From positions 62,001-126,000 of the forward strand of contig OZ007507.1 in NCBI GenBank assembly GCA_963931865.1: a DNA stretch of 64,000 bases, read 5' to 3'. The DNA is from Axinella damicornis. Its lineage: Eukaryota; Porifera; Demospongiae; Axinellida; Axinellidae. Below are positions 10,340 through 23,327 of this stretch, piece after piece (position 1 is the stretch's first letter; each line of letters opens with the position of its first letter). A program made the position numbers and the translations under genes. The notes under the pieces are model-generated. The model was not told where the DNA came from and did no database searches. It was given only the letters and a program-made list of their open reading frames with translations.

Positions 10340-13300
10340 ATCAATGCATCCTGGGATGGCGATCGATGCATCTCAGGGTGCTGACGATGCATTCCGGGAT
10401 GGCGTATACATCCCTGGATGGCAGTTGATGCATTCCGTGATGGCGATCAATGCATCCCAGGATTGCGATCGATGTATCCTGGGATGTTGATCAATCGTCA
10501 ATGCATACCTGGATGGTGAATGATGCATCCCGCGATATCAACTGCTGATGGCGATCGATCCATCAAGGGATGGCGATTGATGCATCCCGGGATGGCGATC
10601 GATGCATCGCGATCGATGTATCCTGGGATGTTGATCAATCATCCCGGGATGACCATCGATGCATCCCAGGATAGAGACCGATGCATCACACAAGGTGTGA
10701 CCACTGTACTTAAAGTTTGAGGCGATATATATCATTTTAGCCGTACACCATGAACCTCATACTTGAAGGATGCATCCCGGGATGCATCCAGGGAAGGCGT
10801 TCGCAGCATCCCTGGAAAGCAATCTATGGGATGGCGATCGATGATTCCCAGGATTGAGATCGATACACCCCGAGATAGCGTCCTGGATGGCAATCGCTGC
10901 ATCCGGAGATAGCGACCGATGCATCCCGGGATGGCGATCGATGCATCCCAGGAAGGCATCCCGGATGGTGATCGAAGCATCCCTGGATGGCTTCCCAATC
11001 AATGCTTTCCGGGATGGTGGTCATGCATGGCTATCATTGCATCTCGGGATGGAGATCGATGCTTCCCGGGATGGGGATGGATGCATCCCGGGATGGCGAT
11101 CGATGCATCGTGGGAAGGCGATTGCAGCATCCCTGGAAGGCAATCGATGCATCCCAGGATGGCGATCGATGCATCCCGGGATTGTGATCATGCATCTCGG
11201 GATGGCTATTATTACATCCTGGGATGGAGATCGATGCAACCCGGGATGGCGATCGATGTATCCCGGGATGGTGAGCGCAGCATCCCTGGATGGCGATCGA
11301 TGCATCCTGATCGATGCATCCCGAGATGGCGATCGATGAATCCCAGATGGCGATCGAAGCATCCCAAGATGGTGATCAATGCATCCCTGGATGGCAATCG
11401 ATGCATCCCGGGGTGGCGATCAATGCACTCGGTATGGCGACCACAGCATCCCTGGATGGCGAGCAATGCATCCTGGGATGGCGATGAACGCATCCTGGGA
11501 AGGCAATCGCAGCATCTCTGGACGGTGATCGATGCATCCTAGGATGACAATCGCAGCTTCCCTGACGGCATCCCAGGTTGGCGATCGTTGAACCCGGTAT
11601 GGCGATCTCAGCATCCCTGGAAGGCGAGCAATGCATCAATCGATGCATCCCGGGAAGGCAATCGCAGCATTCCTCGATGGTGATAACCATCCCGGGATGC
11701 ATCGATCGCCATTCAGGGATGCTGCAATCGCCATCCCAAGATGCATCGATCGCCATCCCGGGATACATCGATCGTCATCCCGAGATACATCGATCTCCAT
11801 CCTGGGATGCATCGATCTCCATCCGGGATGCAATGATACAGTAGCCATCTTGGGATTCATGATCACAATCCCGGGATGCATCGCATCGATCGCCATCTAG
11901 GGATGCTGTGATCGCCATCGCGGGGTGTATCGATCGCCGAGGCCGAGGCCAAGTCCAAGGCCGAGTCCAAACAATGCTGAGTTGAGTCCAAGGCTGAGTC
12001 CAAGGTTGAGTCCAAGGCTGAGTCCAAGGCTGAGTCCAGGGCCTGAGTCCAGGGCTGAGTCCAGGGCTGAGTCCAGGGCTGAGTCCAGGGCTGAGTCCAA
12101 GGCTGGTGATGATGCATCCCGGCCGGGATTGCTATCATTGCATCCCGGGATGGAGATATATACATGCATCTCGGGCCTGATCGACGCACCCCGGGATGGT
12201 GGTGATTGATACGTCCCGATTGCAGCATCCGTGGATGGCGATCGATGCATCCAGGGATGGCGATCGATGCATCCCGGGATGGAGATCGATGCATCCCGGG
12301 GTGGCAATCGATGCATCCCAGGATGGCAATCGATGCACCCGGGATGGCATGCGATCAATGCATCCCGGGATGGCGATCGCAGCATCCTGGGTGACGATCG
12401 TTGCATGCGGGGATAGCATTTCAGGATGGCGATCGAAGCATCCAGGGACCACGATCGATGCACCCTGGGATGGCGATCGCACCATCCCTGGATGGCGATT
12501 GTTTCATCGTGGGATGGCGATCGATGCATCCCGGGATGGCATCCTGGGATGGCGATCGATACACTTCAGAATGGCGTTGCAGCATCCCTGGATGCCAATC
12601 GATGCATCCCAATCGATGCATCTCGGGATGGTGGTCATACATTCCGGGATAGCTATCATTGTATCCCGGCATGGAGATTGATGCATCCCATATGGCGATG
12701 GATGCATCCCGGGAAGGCGTTCGCAGCATCCCTGGTAAGCGATCAATGCATCCTGGGATGGCGATCGATGATTCCCGGGATTGAGATCGATACACCCCGG
12801 GATAGCTCGCAGCATCCCTGAATGGCGATCGCTGCATCCCGGGATGGCGACCGATGCATCCCGGGATGGCGATCGATGCATCCCAGGAAGGCATCCCGGG
12901 GTGGCGATTGATGTACACGATATGGCGATCAGAGCATCCCTGGATGGCGAGTATTGCATTTCGGGATGGCGATCGATGCATCCCGGGAAGGCAATCGCAG
13001 CATCCCGGGATGGCATCCTGGGATGACAATCGCAGCATCCCGGAGATAGCGATCACAGCATCCCTGGATGGCGATCATTTCCTCCCAGGATGGCAATCGA
13101 TGCATCCCGGGATGGTGATCGATGCATCCGGGGGTGGCGATCTATATACAACACGGGATGGCGTCGCAGCCTCCCAGGATGGCGATCGATGCATCCCAGG
13201 ATGGTGATCGATGCATCCCGGGATGGTGTTCATGCATCCCAGGATGGCTATCATTGCATCCAGGGATGGAGATCTTGAAATGACGATCGATGCATCCCGG

Positions 13301-16300
13301 GATGGCGATCGCAGTATCCCTGGATGGCGATCGATGCATCCTGGGATGGCTATATATCATTGCAACCCGGGATGAAGATTGATGCATCCCGGGATGGATA
13401 TCGATGCATCTTCGGATGACGATCGATGCATCCCGGGATGGCGATCGATGCGTCCCGGGATGGCGATCGCAGCATCCCGGGATGGCAGTCGATGCATCCC
13501 GGGTTGACGATCGATGCAACCGGGATGGCGATCACAGCATCCTTGGTTGGCGATCAAGGATGGCGATCGATAAATCCCGGGATAGCGATCGGTGCATCCC
13601 GGGATGGCAATCGACGCACCCGGGATGACGATCGCAGCATCCCTGGATGGCAATCATTTCATCCCGGGATGGCATCCCGGGATAGAGCTCGATGCATCAC
13701 GGGATGGCGATCGCCGGGATGGTATTCCGGGATTTTGATCAGGCATCCCGGGATGGCGATCGATGCATCCTTGGATGGCGATCCATGCATCCGTAGGTGG
13801 CGATCGATATACCACGGTATGGCGTCGCAGCATCCCTGGATGGCGATCGATGCATCCAGGGATGGTGATCATTAATCCGGCCGGGTGTCTATCATTGCAT
13901 CCTCGGATGGAGATCGATGCATCTCGGGATGGCATCCAGTGATGGCGATCGATGCACCCGGGGATGGCGATCGCAGCATCCCTGGATGACGATCGTTTCG
14001 TCCTAGGATGGCGATTGATGCATCCCGGGATGGCTATCATTGCAACCCGGGATGGAGATCGATGCATCCCCGGATGGCGGTCATCAATCCCGGGTGGCTA
14101 TCATTGCATCCCGGGATGGAGATCGTTTCATCATGGGATGGCATCCCGATTGGCGATCGATGCACCCGGGATGGCGATCAAAGCATCCTGGTTGGCGACC
14201 AAGGATGGCGATCGATGCATCCCGGGATGGCTATATATCATTGCAACCCGGGATGGAGATCGATGCATCCCGGGATGGAGATCGATGCATCTCCGGATGA
14301 CGATCGATGCATCCCGGGATGGCGATCGATGCGTCCCGGCATGGTGATCGCAGCATCCTAGGATGGTGATCGCATCATCCCGGGATGGCAATCGATGCAT
14401 CCCGGGTTGACGATCGATGCAACCGGGATGGTGATCACAGCATCCTTGGTTGGCGATCAACGATGGCGATCAATACATCCCGGGATAGCGATCGGTGCAT
14501 CCCGGGATGGCAATCGACGCACCCGGGAAGACGATTGCAACATCCCTGGATGCCGATCATTTCATCCCGGGATGGCATCCCGACATAGAGCTCGATGCAT
14601 CACGGGATGGCGATCGCCGGAATGGCATTCCCGGGATGGTGATCAGGCATCCCGGGATGGCGATCGATGCATCCCTGGATGGCGATCCATGCATCCGTAG
14701 GTGGCGATCGATACACCACGGGATGGCGTCGCAGCATCCCTGGATGGCGATCGATGCATCCAGGGATGGTGATCATTAATCCCGGGTGTCTATCATTGCA
14801 TCCTGGGATGGAGATCGATGCATCTCGGGATGGTATCCAGGGATGGCGATCGATGCACCCGGGGATGGCGATCGCAGCATCCCTGGATGGCGATCGTTTC
14901 GTCCTAGGATGGCGATCGATGCATCCCGGGATGGCTATCATTGCAACCCGGGATGGAGATCGATGCATCCCGGGATTGAGATCGATGCATCTCGGGATGA
15001 CGATCGATGCATCCCGGGATGGCGATCGATGCGTCCCGGGATGGTGATCGCAGCATCCCGGGATGGCAATCGATGCACCCAGGGTTGGTGATGGATGCAC
15101 CCGGGATAGTGATCACAGCATCCCTGGTTAGCGATCAACGACGGCGATCGAGGATAGCAACCGATGCATCCGGGATGGCAATCGATGCACCAGGGAAGAC
15201 GATCGCAGCATCCCTGGATGGCGATCATTATTTTCATCCCGGGATAGCATCCCGGGATAGAGCTCGATGCATCACGCAATGGCGATCGCCGGGATGGCAT
15301 TCCCGGGAAAGTGATCAGACATCCCGGATGGCGATCGATGCATACCTGGATCACGTGATACCGATCGCTGCATCCCGGGATGGCGATCGATGCACCGGGG
15401 GTGGCAATTACAGCATGCCTGGATGGCGATCAATGCATCCCGGGATGGTGATCGAAGCATCCCGGGATGGCGATCCATGCATCCGTGGGTGGCCATCGAT
15501 ACACCACGGGATGGCGTTGCAGCATCCCTGGATAGCGATCGATGCATCCCCGGATGGTGGTCATCAATCCCGGGTGGCTATGATTGCATAACCGGGATGG
15601 AGATCGATGCATCTCGGGTTGGAATCCCAGGTTGGCGATCGATGCACCCGGAATGGCGATCAAAGGATCAAAGCATCCCGGTTGGCGATCAAGGATGGAG
15701 ATCGATGCATCCCAGAATGGTGATCATACATCCCAGGATGGTTACCATTGCATCCCGGGATGGAAATCTCGAGATGGCGATCGATGCATCCCGGTATGGC
15801 GATCGATGCATCCCGGGATGGCGATCGATGCATCCCAGGATGGCGATCGATACATCCCGGGATGGCGATCGATGCATCCCGGGATGGTGATCATTGCATC
15901 CCGTGGAGATCTCGAGATGACCATCGATGCATCCCGGGATGGCGATTCCAGTATCCCTGGATGGCAATCGTTTTCATCCCGGGATGGCTTCTTGGGATGG
16001 CGTCGCAGCATCCCTGGATGGCGATCGCTGCATCCCAGGATGGTGGTCATTAATCCCGGGTGGCTATCATTGCATCCCGGGATGGAGGTCGATACATCTC
16101 GGGATGGCATCCAAGGATGGCGATCGATGCACCCGGGGATGGCGATTGCAGCATCCCTGGATGGCGATCGTTTCGTCCTAGGATGGAGATCGATGCATCC
16201 CGGGATGGCTATCATTGCAACCCGGGATGGAGATTAATGCATCCCGGGATGGAGATCGATGCATCTCGGGATAACGATCGATGCATCCCGGGAAGGCGAT

Positions 16301-18192
16301 CGATGCGTCCCGGGATGGAGATCGCAGCATCCAGGGATGGCAATCGATGCATCCCGGGTTGGCTATCAATGCACCCGGGATGGCAATCACAGCATCCCTG
16401 GTTGGCGATAAAGGATGGCAATCGATACATCCCGGGATAGCGCGATCGGTGCATCCCGGGATGGCAATCGATGCACCCGGGAAGACGATCGCAGCATCCC
16501 TGGATGGCGAGCAATGCATACCGTGATGGCGATCGATACATCCAGGGAAGGCAATCGCAGCACACCTGGATGGCATCGACGATCGCAGCATCCCGGGATG
16601 GCATCCGGGGATGGCGATCACAGCATCCCTGGATGGCGATCAAGGATGGCATACAATGTACCGGATTGGCGATCGACGCATCTCGAGATGGCGATCGATG
16701 CACCCGGGATGACGATTGCAGCATCCCTGGATGGCGATCATTTCCTCCCGGGATGATGATCGATGCATCCCAGGATGGTGATCGATGCATCCGGGGGTGG
16801 CGATCGATACAGCACGGGATGGCGTCGCAGCCTCCCAGGATGGCAATCGATGCATCCCCGGATGGCGATCGATGCATCCCGGGATGGTGATCATGCATCC
16901 CAGGATGGTTATCATTGCATCCCGGGATGGAGATCTCGAGATGACGATCGATGCTTCCCAGGATGGCGATCGTAGAATCCCTGGATGGCTATCGATGCAT
17001 CCCGGGTTGTCTTCTTGGGATGGCGATCGCAGCATTCCTGGATGGCGATCGATGCATCCCGGGATGGCGATCGATGCACCCGGGATGACGATCGCAGCAC
17101 CCCTCGATGGCGATCGTTTCATCTCGGGATGGCGATCGATGCATCACGGGATGGTGATCGATGCATCCGGGTTGGCGATCGATACACCAGGAGTGGCGCT
17201 GCAGTATCCCTGGTTGGCGATCGATGCATCTCAAGATAGTGATCATGTATCCCGTGATGGCTATCATTGTATCTCAGGATGGAGATCGATGCATCCCAGG
17301 ATGGCTACCATTGCATCCCGGGATGGAGCTCTCGAGATTACGATCGATGCATCAAGGGATGGCAATGGCAGTATCCCTGGATGGCTATCATTGCATCCCA
17401 GAATGGCGATGGATGCATCCCAGGATGGTTATCGATGCATCCTCGGGTGGCGATCGATACAGCACGGGATGGCGTCGCAGCCTCCCAGGATAGCGATCGA
17501 TACATCCCAGGATGGCGATCGATGCATCCCGGGATGGTGACCATTGCATCCCGGGAGGGAGATCTCGAGATGACCATCGATGCATCCCGGGATGGCGATC
17601 GCAGTATCCCTGGATGGCTATTATTTTCATCCCGGGATGGCTTCTTGGGATGGCGATCGCAGCATCCCTGGATGGAGATTGATGCATCCCGGGATGGTAA
17701 TCGATGAATCCCGGGATGGCGATTGATGCATCCCGGGATGGCGATCAATGCATCCGTGGATGGCGATCGATACACCACTGGATGGCGTCGCAGCATCCCG
17801 GGATGACGATCAATGCATCCCGGGATGGCGATCGATGCATCCACGGATGGCGATCGTTACACCACTGTATGGCGTCGCAGCATCCCTGGATGGTGATCGA
17901 TGCATCCAGGATGGTGATCATGTATCCCGGGATGGCGATCAATGCATCCCGGAATGGCGATCGATGCATCCACGGATGGCGATCGTTAAACCACTGTATG
18001 GCGTCGCAGCATCCCTGGATGGCGATCGATGCATCCGAGATGGTGATCATGTATCCCGGGATGGCTATCATTGCATCCCGGGATGGAGATCGATGAATCT
18101 CGGGATGGCGTCTAGGGATGGCGATCGATGCACCCCGGGATGGCGATCGCAGCATCCCTGGATGGCGATCGTTTCGTCCTAGGATGGCGATC
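10340..18192. repeat. 22-bp minisatellite array, block 1
   Basis: The array is built from a 22-bp unit combining the palindromic hexamers ATCGAT, ATGCAT and CCCGGG with ATGGCG. Sequence drift is moderate and some units are shortened. The unit is nearly self-complementary and contains no stop in any frame. Long open frames therefore appear on both strands with a 22-residue period (IDASRDGD on plus, IDRHPGMH on minus). They are an artefact of the repeat, not genes. Some variants recur at intervals, for example TTTCGTCCTAGG at 13996, 14897, 16171 and 18172, showing higher-order structure. Confidence 0.95.
11690..12106. repeat. Inverted block of the 22-bp array plus a 12-bp GGCTGAGTCCA repeat
   Basis: From about 11690 to 11935 the unit is read in reverse orientation (GATCGCCATCCC instead of GGGATGGCGATC). 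At about 11938-12106 the array is interrupted by around 14 copies of a 12-bp GGCTGAGTCCAA/G repeat unrelated to the 22-mer. The normal orientation resumes afterwards. This marks a local inversion and a separate insertion or expansion. Confidence 0.8.
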
Positions 18193-21100
18193 GATATTTT
18201 TTTTTTATTTTTATTATTTTTTTTTTTTATGAAAATTTATGCAATATATAGACATTGCAAAGGACATACAGTAGCCACAGGCTAACTTAAGTATACCCAA
18301 CGAAAAAATAGTTAACGATTGCGATACAAACAATTAGTAAGAGAAAACTTAAATGCTCCAGCAATCAGGCCCTGAGGCTCATCAGTTATTAAATATATGT
18401 ACTTGGAATATTAATGGACTATCTTCTGAAAAATTGATAAATCTACATGACGAATTCAAGAATTATGATATAATGCTTTTGTGCGAAACATGGTTGAAAC
18501 AAGACACTCTACACAATCTAAACATCTCAGATTACAAGATCTTAAATGTCACAAGAAACGTTGCAAGAAAAGCCAAAAGAGGGTCAGGAGGCCTACTGTG
18601 TTACATTCGTTCTAATTTGATGAAAGGTATTACCCCCATGAACAACCTCTCACAATCAACAGACAGAATATGGCTCAAATTAGATGCTGCTTTCTTTGGA
18701 TATAACAAGGACTTGTTCTTATGTTTTGCCTACATTTCCCCAGAAAGCTCCTGCCACACCTCATCTAGAGATAACTTATGGAACATGCTCAGAGAGGAAA
18801 TTGCCAATTTTTCGAATGAAGGGGATATAATGATCACTGGAGACCTCAATGCCAGAATGGGAGAACAACAAGACTTTCTGGATAACGACTCAGATGACTA
18901 TATTCCCCTACCTCCAGACTACCAATTAGACGAATGCCCTCCGAGATACTCGCAAGACAAAAGAACCAACAACTATGGTCACGAGCTCTTAGACATCTGT
19001 CAGAGTGCAGGGCTGAGAACATTAAATGGAAGAGTGGGAAGCGACAAATCCCTTGGCCAGTACACATGCCACACAGCACAGGGAAGCAGTGTAGTCGATT
19101 ATACAATTGTTTCTGAAAACCTGTTAAATTCGATTGAAGACTTCACAGTTTGCGAACTGTCCCCTCTCTCAGACCACTGCCCATTATTTACATCAATCAA
19201 AAGTGAGAATCTCTCAATGCTAGAATTATACAAACTACGATCCGATTCCTTTGAACTATTTGAAGAGTTGGCAGCCAGATACTCGCAACCCAAAGAGCCA
19301 GAGATGAGTGATTCCCCAATCAATTTAAAGTGGTCCCCAAAGGTTGAAACACTGCTAAAAATCAACCTTCAGTGCCCAATCTTTCTAGAAGAGCTCTCAA
19401 AAATTGAAGACAACCTACAAGTTAACTCCACAAACGAATCAGCCATAACCTTCGCTTCTTTACTCCAAGACGCCCTTCGCAAATCATCTCCAAATACAAA
19501 TAAAAGCAAGAACCGCCGACCACACTCACACAAGAGGTTCCCGTCTAACGCTTGGTTCGATGAGGAGTGCAAGGGTCTTAAGAGAGAAGTGAAGAGATTG
19601 GGAAGATTGCTCAAAGCTTCACCTGAGAACAGCACAATAAGAGATAGGTTCATATCTAAGAAAGCCATCTACAAGGCCACTTTACGGAGAAAGAAAAGAC
19701 AATCGGCAGCGTCACTTCACCAGAAACTCCACCTCTACAAATCAAAAAATCCAAGACTATTCTGGAAGTTTATCAACGGCCTAAATGGCAACAATCCTGA
19801 GCCTACCCCTATTACAATTGATCTGCTGGAGGAACACTTCAGAACACTCAATTCAGGTCCACATCATGATGTCCCTCTGAATCCCGAAGTGCCCATAACA
19901 GAATCTGATACTAACCCGTGGACAGATTGTGAGATAACCGTTGATGAAATCGAAATGGCTATAAAAAAACTGAAAAAGGGCAAAGCCCCAGGTTGGGATG
20001 GCCTCACAACGGACATGTATAAGTGCTTCAATGGCAAGTTGAAAGAATTCCTGAAAGATCTGTTCAATCAAATTCTAGAGACGGGTTCATATCCGGATCA
20101 ATGGAAGCGAGGCATCATCAAGCCGATCTTTAAAAGTGGAGCCAAATCTGACCCCAGTAACTATAGGGGTATCACCTTACTAAACACGATAGGGAAAATA
20201 TTCACTTCAGTAATCAACAGGAGGTTGCTTGACTGGGCTGAGTCCACTAACATGATAAATGACTCCCAATTTGGCTTCAGAGAAGGCCGCCGAACAATTG
20301 ACGCTATCTACACCCTCACTTCAGTGATGCATCTCTACAAGAAGAAACACAAGCCTCTGTATGCCTGCTTCGTGGACTTCAGAAAAGCTTTTGACTCCAT
20401 CAACCATGACAAACTCTGGCTCAAACTGACCAAAGCAGGCCTGAGTATGAAGTTGCTGGTGTTGCTGCAAGACATATACAGAAATGCCACCTCAGTAGTT
20501 CGATCCGACTCGGGAATGTCCAAGCCATTCCCATGTGAAAAAGGTGTAAGGCAAGGCTGTAATTTAAGCCCACTTCTGTTCAGTTTGTATATTGCGGATC
20601 TAGAAAGTTATCTCAGCCCAAACGGTCCTGACGGGGTGGACTTGGGCTGCGAAAAACTAAGAACCATCCAGTTTGCAGACGATTTGGTCATCCTGGCTCA
20701 CTCCGCGGAAGACCTTCAGAGCACGCTTGACAAACTAGCAGAGTATTGCACCAAGTGGAATCTGCAAATAAACAACAAAAAGACCAAGGTCCTTATCTTC
20801 TCAGCCAAGAGAGCCAGCACAACTCAGATTTTTACAATCAACCAAGAACCATTGAGCCATGCCTCGTCCTACAAGTATCTAGGAATTCTTCTTAGCACGA
20901 ATGGTTCTCTAAAACCTGCAGTGGTGACCTTAGCCAACCAAGCAAAGAAAGCAATCTTTGGTTTAATGAGAAAGTCAAAATCAATGCTCCACCCCAACCC
21001 ATCCATACTCCTCCACCTATTCGACTCTCTCGTTCGCCCAATAATGGAGTATGCAAGCGAATTGTGGTTCCACTCGGAGAAAGATGGCTTGGATAAGATT

Positions 21101-21955
21101 GAAAGAGGCTTTTGCAAATATATTTTAGGAGTTCCAACCTCAGCATGCAACATTGCCTGCTATGGTGAGCTGGGCAGATACCCACTCAAGATTCGTAGAG
21201 AACTTAGTGCGGTGAAATACTGGCTCCGGCTCACAACCCGATGGGATACCCCCCGCCTCCTGATTGAAGCGTATTCCAGCAATGTATCGGACAACCTCAG
21301 CCCCTGGGCTCAATCAGTCAAATCTGTCCTTGACAAAGCGGGATTCTCTTTTGTCTGGCTTAACCCAATGCAAGTGGCTCAAGATGTTTTCCTGAAAGAG
21401 CTGGAACAAAGGCTTACTGACCAGTTTCTGCAACAATGGAAAGCAGACCTGTTAGGCTCACGGAAACTAAGATCATACAGGACCTTCAAATCTACCTTCG
21501 AACAAGAGCCTTACCTGCATCTTCCCCGACACCTAAGAATTCCTCTAACCAGACTGAGAACTAGCTCACACCAACTTATGATAGAGACTGGCCGGTATCA
21601 CAGACCTCCCATCCCAGTGGAAGATCGCCTTTGCCCGACATGTAATGTAATTGAAGATGAAGAACACTTCATGTTGGAATGCACCCAATACAACAGAGAA
21701 GCGCTGATCAACTGGTGCACTAACAACCACAAACCGTTCCAACATCTCCAAAACAGCGAAAGGCTCCAGTTCATCCTTGGAACAAGAAACACTAAGCTGA
21801 TAAACCTAACTGCCTCCTTTGTCCAAAAGAACTTAAAGAAACGAACCACTAGCTAGTTAGCCAAGAAAGCAATAACAGTCATAGTCTTAACTCATGTTGA
21901 CTAATGGGTCTCACGGCCCCCAAATTGTCATTAAAATTTATTATTACGCAGTGAC
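18193..21955 (+). mobile_element. Non-LTR retrotransposon (LINE) inserted in the 22-bp array
   Basis: The array sequence up to 18192 (TTTCGTCCTAGGATGGCGATC) resumes at 23341 (CAATGCATCCCAGGATTG). Uninterrupted homologues of that junction lie at 25081-25115 and 25936-25970, which gives the empty site. The element has a 5' region with an odd T-rich start (18195-18230), one long ORF (18353-21856), and a short 3' region ending in TTATTATT. It continues as ATT-type tail at 23328-23340 after a second nested element. The target-site duplication is not clear. Confidence 0.85.
18353..21856 (+). CDS. LINE polyprotein: APE-type endonuclease and reverse transcriptase
   Basis: A single intact frame of 1167 residues. 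Residues about 15-285 form an apurinic/apyrimidinic-type endonuclease: TWNINGL, LLCETWL, GDLNARMG, VDYTIVS and LSDHCPL are in the family order. Residues about 545-810 form a reverse transcriptase with PISNYRG-like SDPSNYRGI, QFGFREGR, FVDFRKAFDS (about 673), GVRQGCNLSP and the catalytic FADD (about 774). The C-terminus carries a CPTC...HF...C zinc-knuckle-like motif (about 1094-1111). No separate ORF1 is seen. The architecture fits the CR1/jockey/I-like group of LINEs, but I cannot assign the clade. With no stop or frameshift the copy looks young and possibly retrotransposition-competent. Confidence 0.95.
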   Translation: MLQQSGPEAHQLLNICTWNINGLSSEKLINLHDEFKNYDIMLLCETWLKQDTLHNLNISDYKILNVTRNVARKAKRGSGGLLCYIRSNLMKGITPMNNLSQSTDRIWLKLDAAFFGYNKDLFLCFAYISPESSCHTSSRDNLWNMLREEIANFSNEGDIMITGDLNARMGEQQDFLDNDSDDYIPLPPDYQLDECPPRYSQDKRTNNYGHELLDICQSAGLRTLNGRVGSDKSLGQYTCHTAQGSSVVDYTIVSENLLNSIEDFTVCELSPLSDHCPLFTSIKSENLSMLELYKLRSDSFELFEELAARYSQPKEPEMSDSPINLKWSPKVETLLKINLQCPIFLEELSKIEDNLQVNSTNESAITFASLLQDALRKSSPNTNKSKNRRPHSHKRFPSNAWFDEECKGLKREVKRLGRLLKASPENSTIRDRFISKKAIYKATLRRKKRQSAASLHQKLHLYKSKNPRLFWKFINGLNGNNPEPTPITIDLLEEHFRTLNSGPHHDVPLNPEVPITESDTNPWTDCEITVDEIEMAIKKLKKGKAPGWDGLTTDMYKCFNGKLKEFLKDLFNQILETGSYPDQWKRGIIKPIFKSGAKSDPSNYRGITLLNTIGKIFTSVINRRLLDWAESTNMINDSQFGFREGRRTIDAIYTLTSVMHLYKKKHKPLYACFVDFRKAFDSINHDKLWLKLTKAGLSMKLLVLLQDIYRNATSVVRSDSGMSKPFPCEKGVRQGCNLSPLLFSLYIADLESYLSPNGPDGVDLGCEKLRTIQFADDLVILAHSAEDLQSTLDKLAEYCTKWNLQINNKKTKVLIFSAKRASTTQIFTINQEPLSHASSYKYLGILLSTNGSLKPAVVTLANQAKKAIFGLMRKSKSMLHPNPSILLHLFDSLVRPIMEYASELWFHSEKDGLDKIERGFCKYILGVPTSACNIACYGELGRYPLKIRRELSAVKYWLRLTTRWDTPRLLIEAYSSNVSDNLSPWAQSVKSVLDKAGFSFVWLNPMQVAQDVFLKELEQRLTDQFLQQWKADLLGSRKLRSYRTFKSTFEQEPYLHLPRHLRIPLTRLRTSSHQLMIETGRYHRPPIPVEDRLCPTCNVIEDEEHFMLECTQYNREALINWCTNNHKPFQHLQNSERLQFILGTRNTKLINLTASFVQKNLKKRTTS

Positions 21956-23327
21956 TATTGACACCGATCATCGGTGTCGATAACGGCCACGAACGAGCTA
22001 TTGACACCGATCGATATCCTGCAGTACCACGTGATCCCCCTGATGATACTACTATGGACCTCAGTGCATGCTCATGGGGACAGGGGATGCAGCAGAACAC
22101 CAAGGCTAAAGGAAACAGAAAAGAGAACCGTGCACCATGTGAAGATGGAAGAGAGGACTCCCATGAGGCTCCAAAAGTCAAAGGAGGCGAGTATAACAGT
22201 TCAACCTAGGACAGCTGCAAATCGAATCCGAATGAGGCCTGGAGGGAGAAGGCAGTAGGAAGCCATGATGATACCACGGATTGCAGTGGTGGTACCATTA
22301 GCTCAGGTGAAGAATGTGTCAGTGAGGGACAATACAAATTTCTGGTGAGAAACTCCTGCAGTCTGCTGTTGTTATTCTGAAGAGTTTATTATTGAGAGAT
22401 TAATCAATGCTGGGCAAACCTTGACAAAGGAAAAGTTCCCTAATGAATCAGGATGTTGGGTAGTGATACATGCACATTTCAAGTTGGCTTTGTGCAGCTA
22501 TTGAACTGTCACCATTCCCACTGGATCTGTGTGACGAAGAAGAACAGCAAGTCAAATGAGGTGAAGGTTTACACAATATGCACACTGGAGACATCCCACT
22601 CAGTACTAAGGAGCGATTATAGCTTCATTGCTGAACCTGCATCAAACCTCTCACCTTTTCCTGAGGTGCAACCAAGCACAGTTCAGGTCACACTTTCTTC
22701 ATTGTCTGAAAGCAAGGATGTTGATCCTTTTCCACACTCGGCAGTAATGAAGAAAGTATATTGCCCCTTCCGCACACAGGAGACAGCATGGTACAATGCT
22801 CAGAGTGCATGAAATGGTACCACTTTAACTGCGTATAGGACTAGAACAAGATACTGTGTTACCTGAAGAATGGAGGTGTATTACATGTAAAGACACATGA
22901 ACTATTTATTCTTATTGACCTGCATTCTCATGTACATGTTGTGTAAACGTCTATGGCTCAGAGTAGTCTCTGTCCGAAACCCATTCCGTGCTGGGGTTGG
23001 GATCGCGAGGCCTAGGCCAGTACGGTAGCATCGTATACTCCCCGAACATTCTTGCATACCATTGTGAATCTCATCAGTACGCTGCCCGGCAGCAGAAACA
23101 AGCAGTCGCTGAGCGCGAGGTCTGATCAGCGCGGAACCATCGCAGAGGAAGTCCAGGCTAGCGTGCGTACCGCGTCGACGCATCTCAGCACTCGAAAGGT
23201 GAAATGAATCGTTGGTCGGTGTCAATAGACGATTTGTGGCGATTGTTGACACCGAATCGGTGTCAATAGCTGATTTGTGGCGATTGTTGACACCGACGAT
23301 CGGTGTCAATAACCTCGGCCTTATTAT
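21955..23327. mobile_element. Element with ~60-bp terminal inverted repeats nested in the LINE tail
   Basis: The left end (about 21955-22013) carries ATTGACACCGATCATCGGTG, then a GCCACGAAC block, then AGCTATTGACACCGAT. The right end (about 23262-23325), read on the minus strand, repeats the same series with few changes. An extra partial copy of the inverted-repeat motif lies at 23208-23255. The element interrupts the ATT-rich tail of the LINE, so it inserted later. It is about 1.37 kb and its coding content is degraded, which suggests a non-autonomous or dead DNA transposon. Superfamily is not assigned. Confidence 0.6.
22453..22911 (+). pseudogene. Relic with cysteine-protease-like and PHD-finger fragments
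   Basis: The frame 22453-22812 contains LLNCHHSHWICVT, which resembles the histidine region of Ulp1/C48-like cysteine proteases seen in mobile elements. Just downstream, in a shifted frame, QCSECMKWYHFNCV at about 22790-22835 is a typical second half of a PHD zinc finger. After another shift it is followed by EEWRCITCK. One expected cysteine near 22760 has become phenylalanine. At least two frameshifts and an in-frame TAG separate the pieces, so this is a dead gene carried by the surrounding inverted-repeat element. The assignment rests on motif recognition only. Confidence 0.5.
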
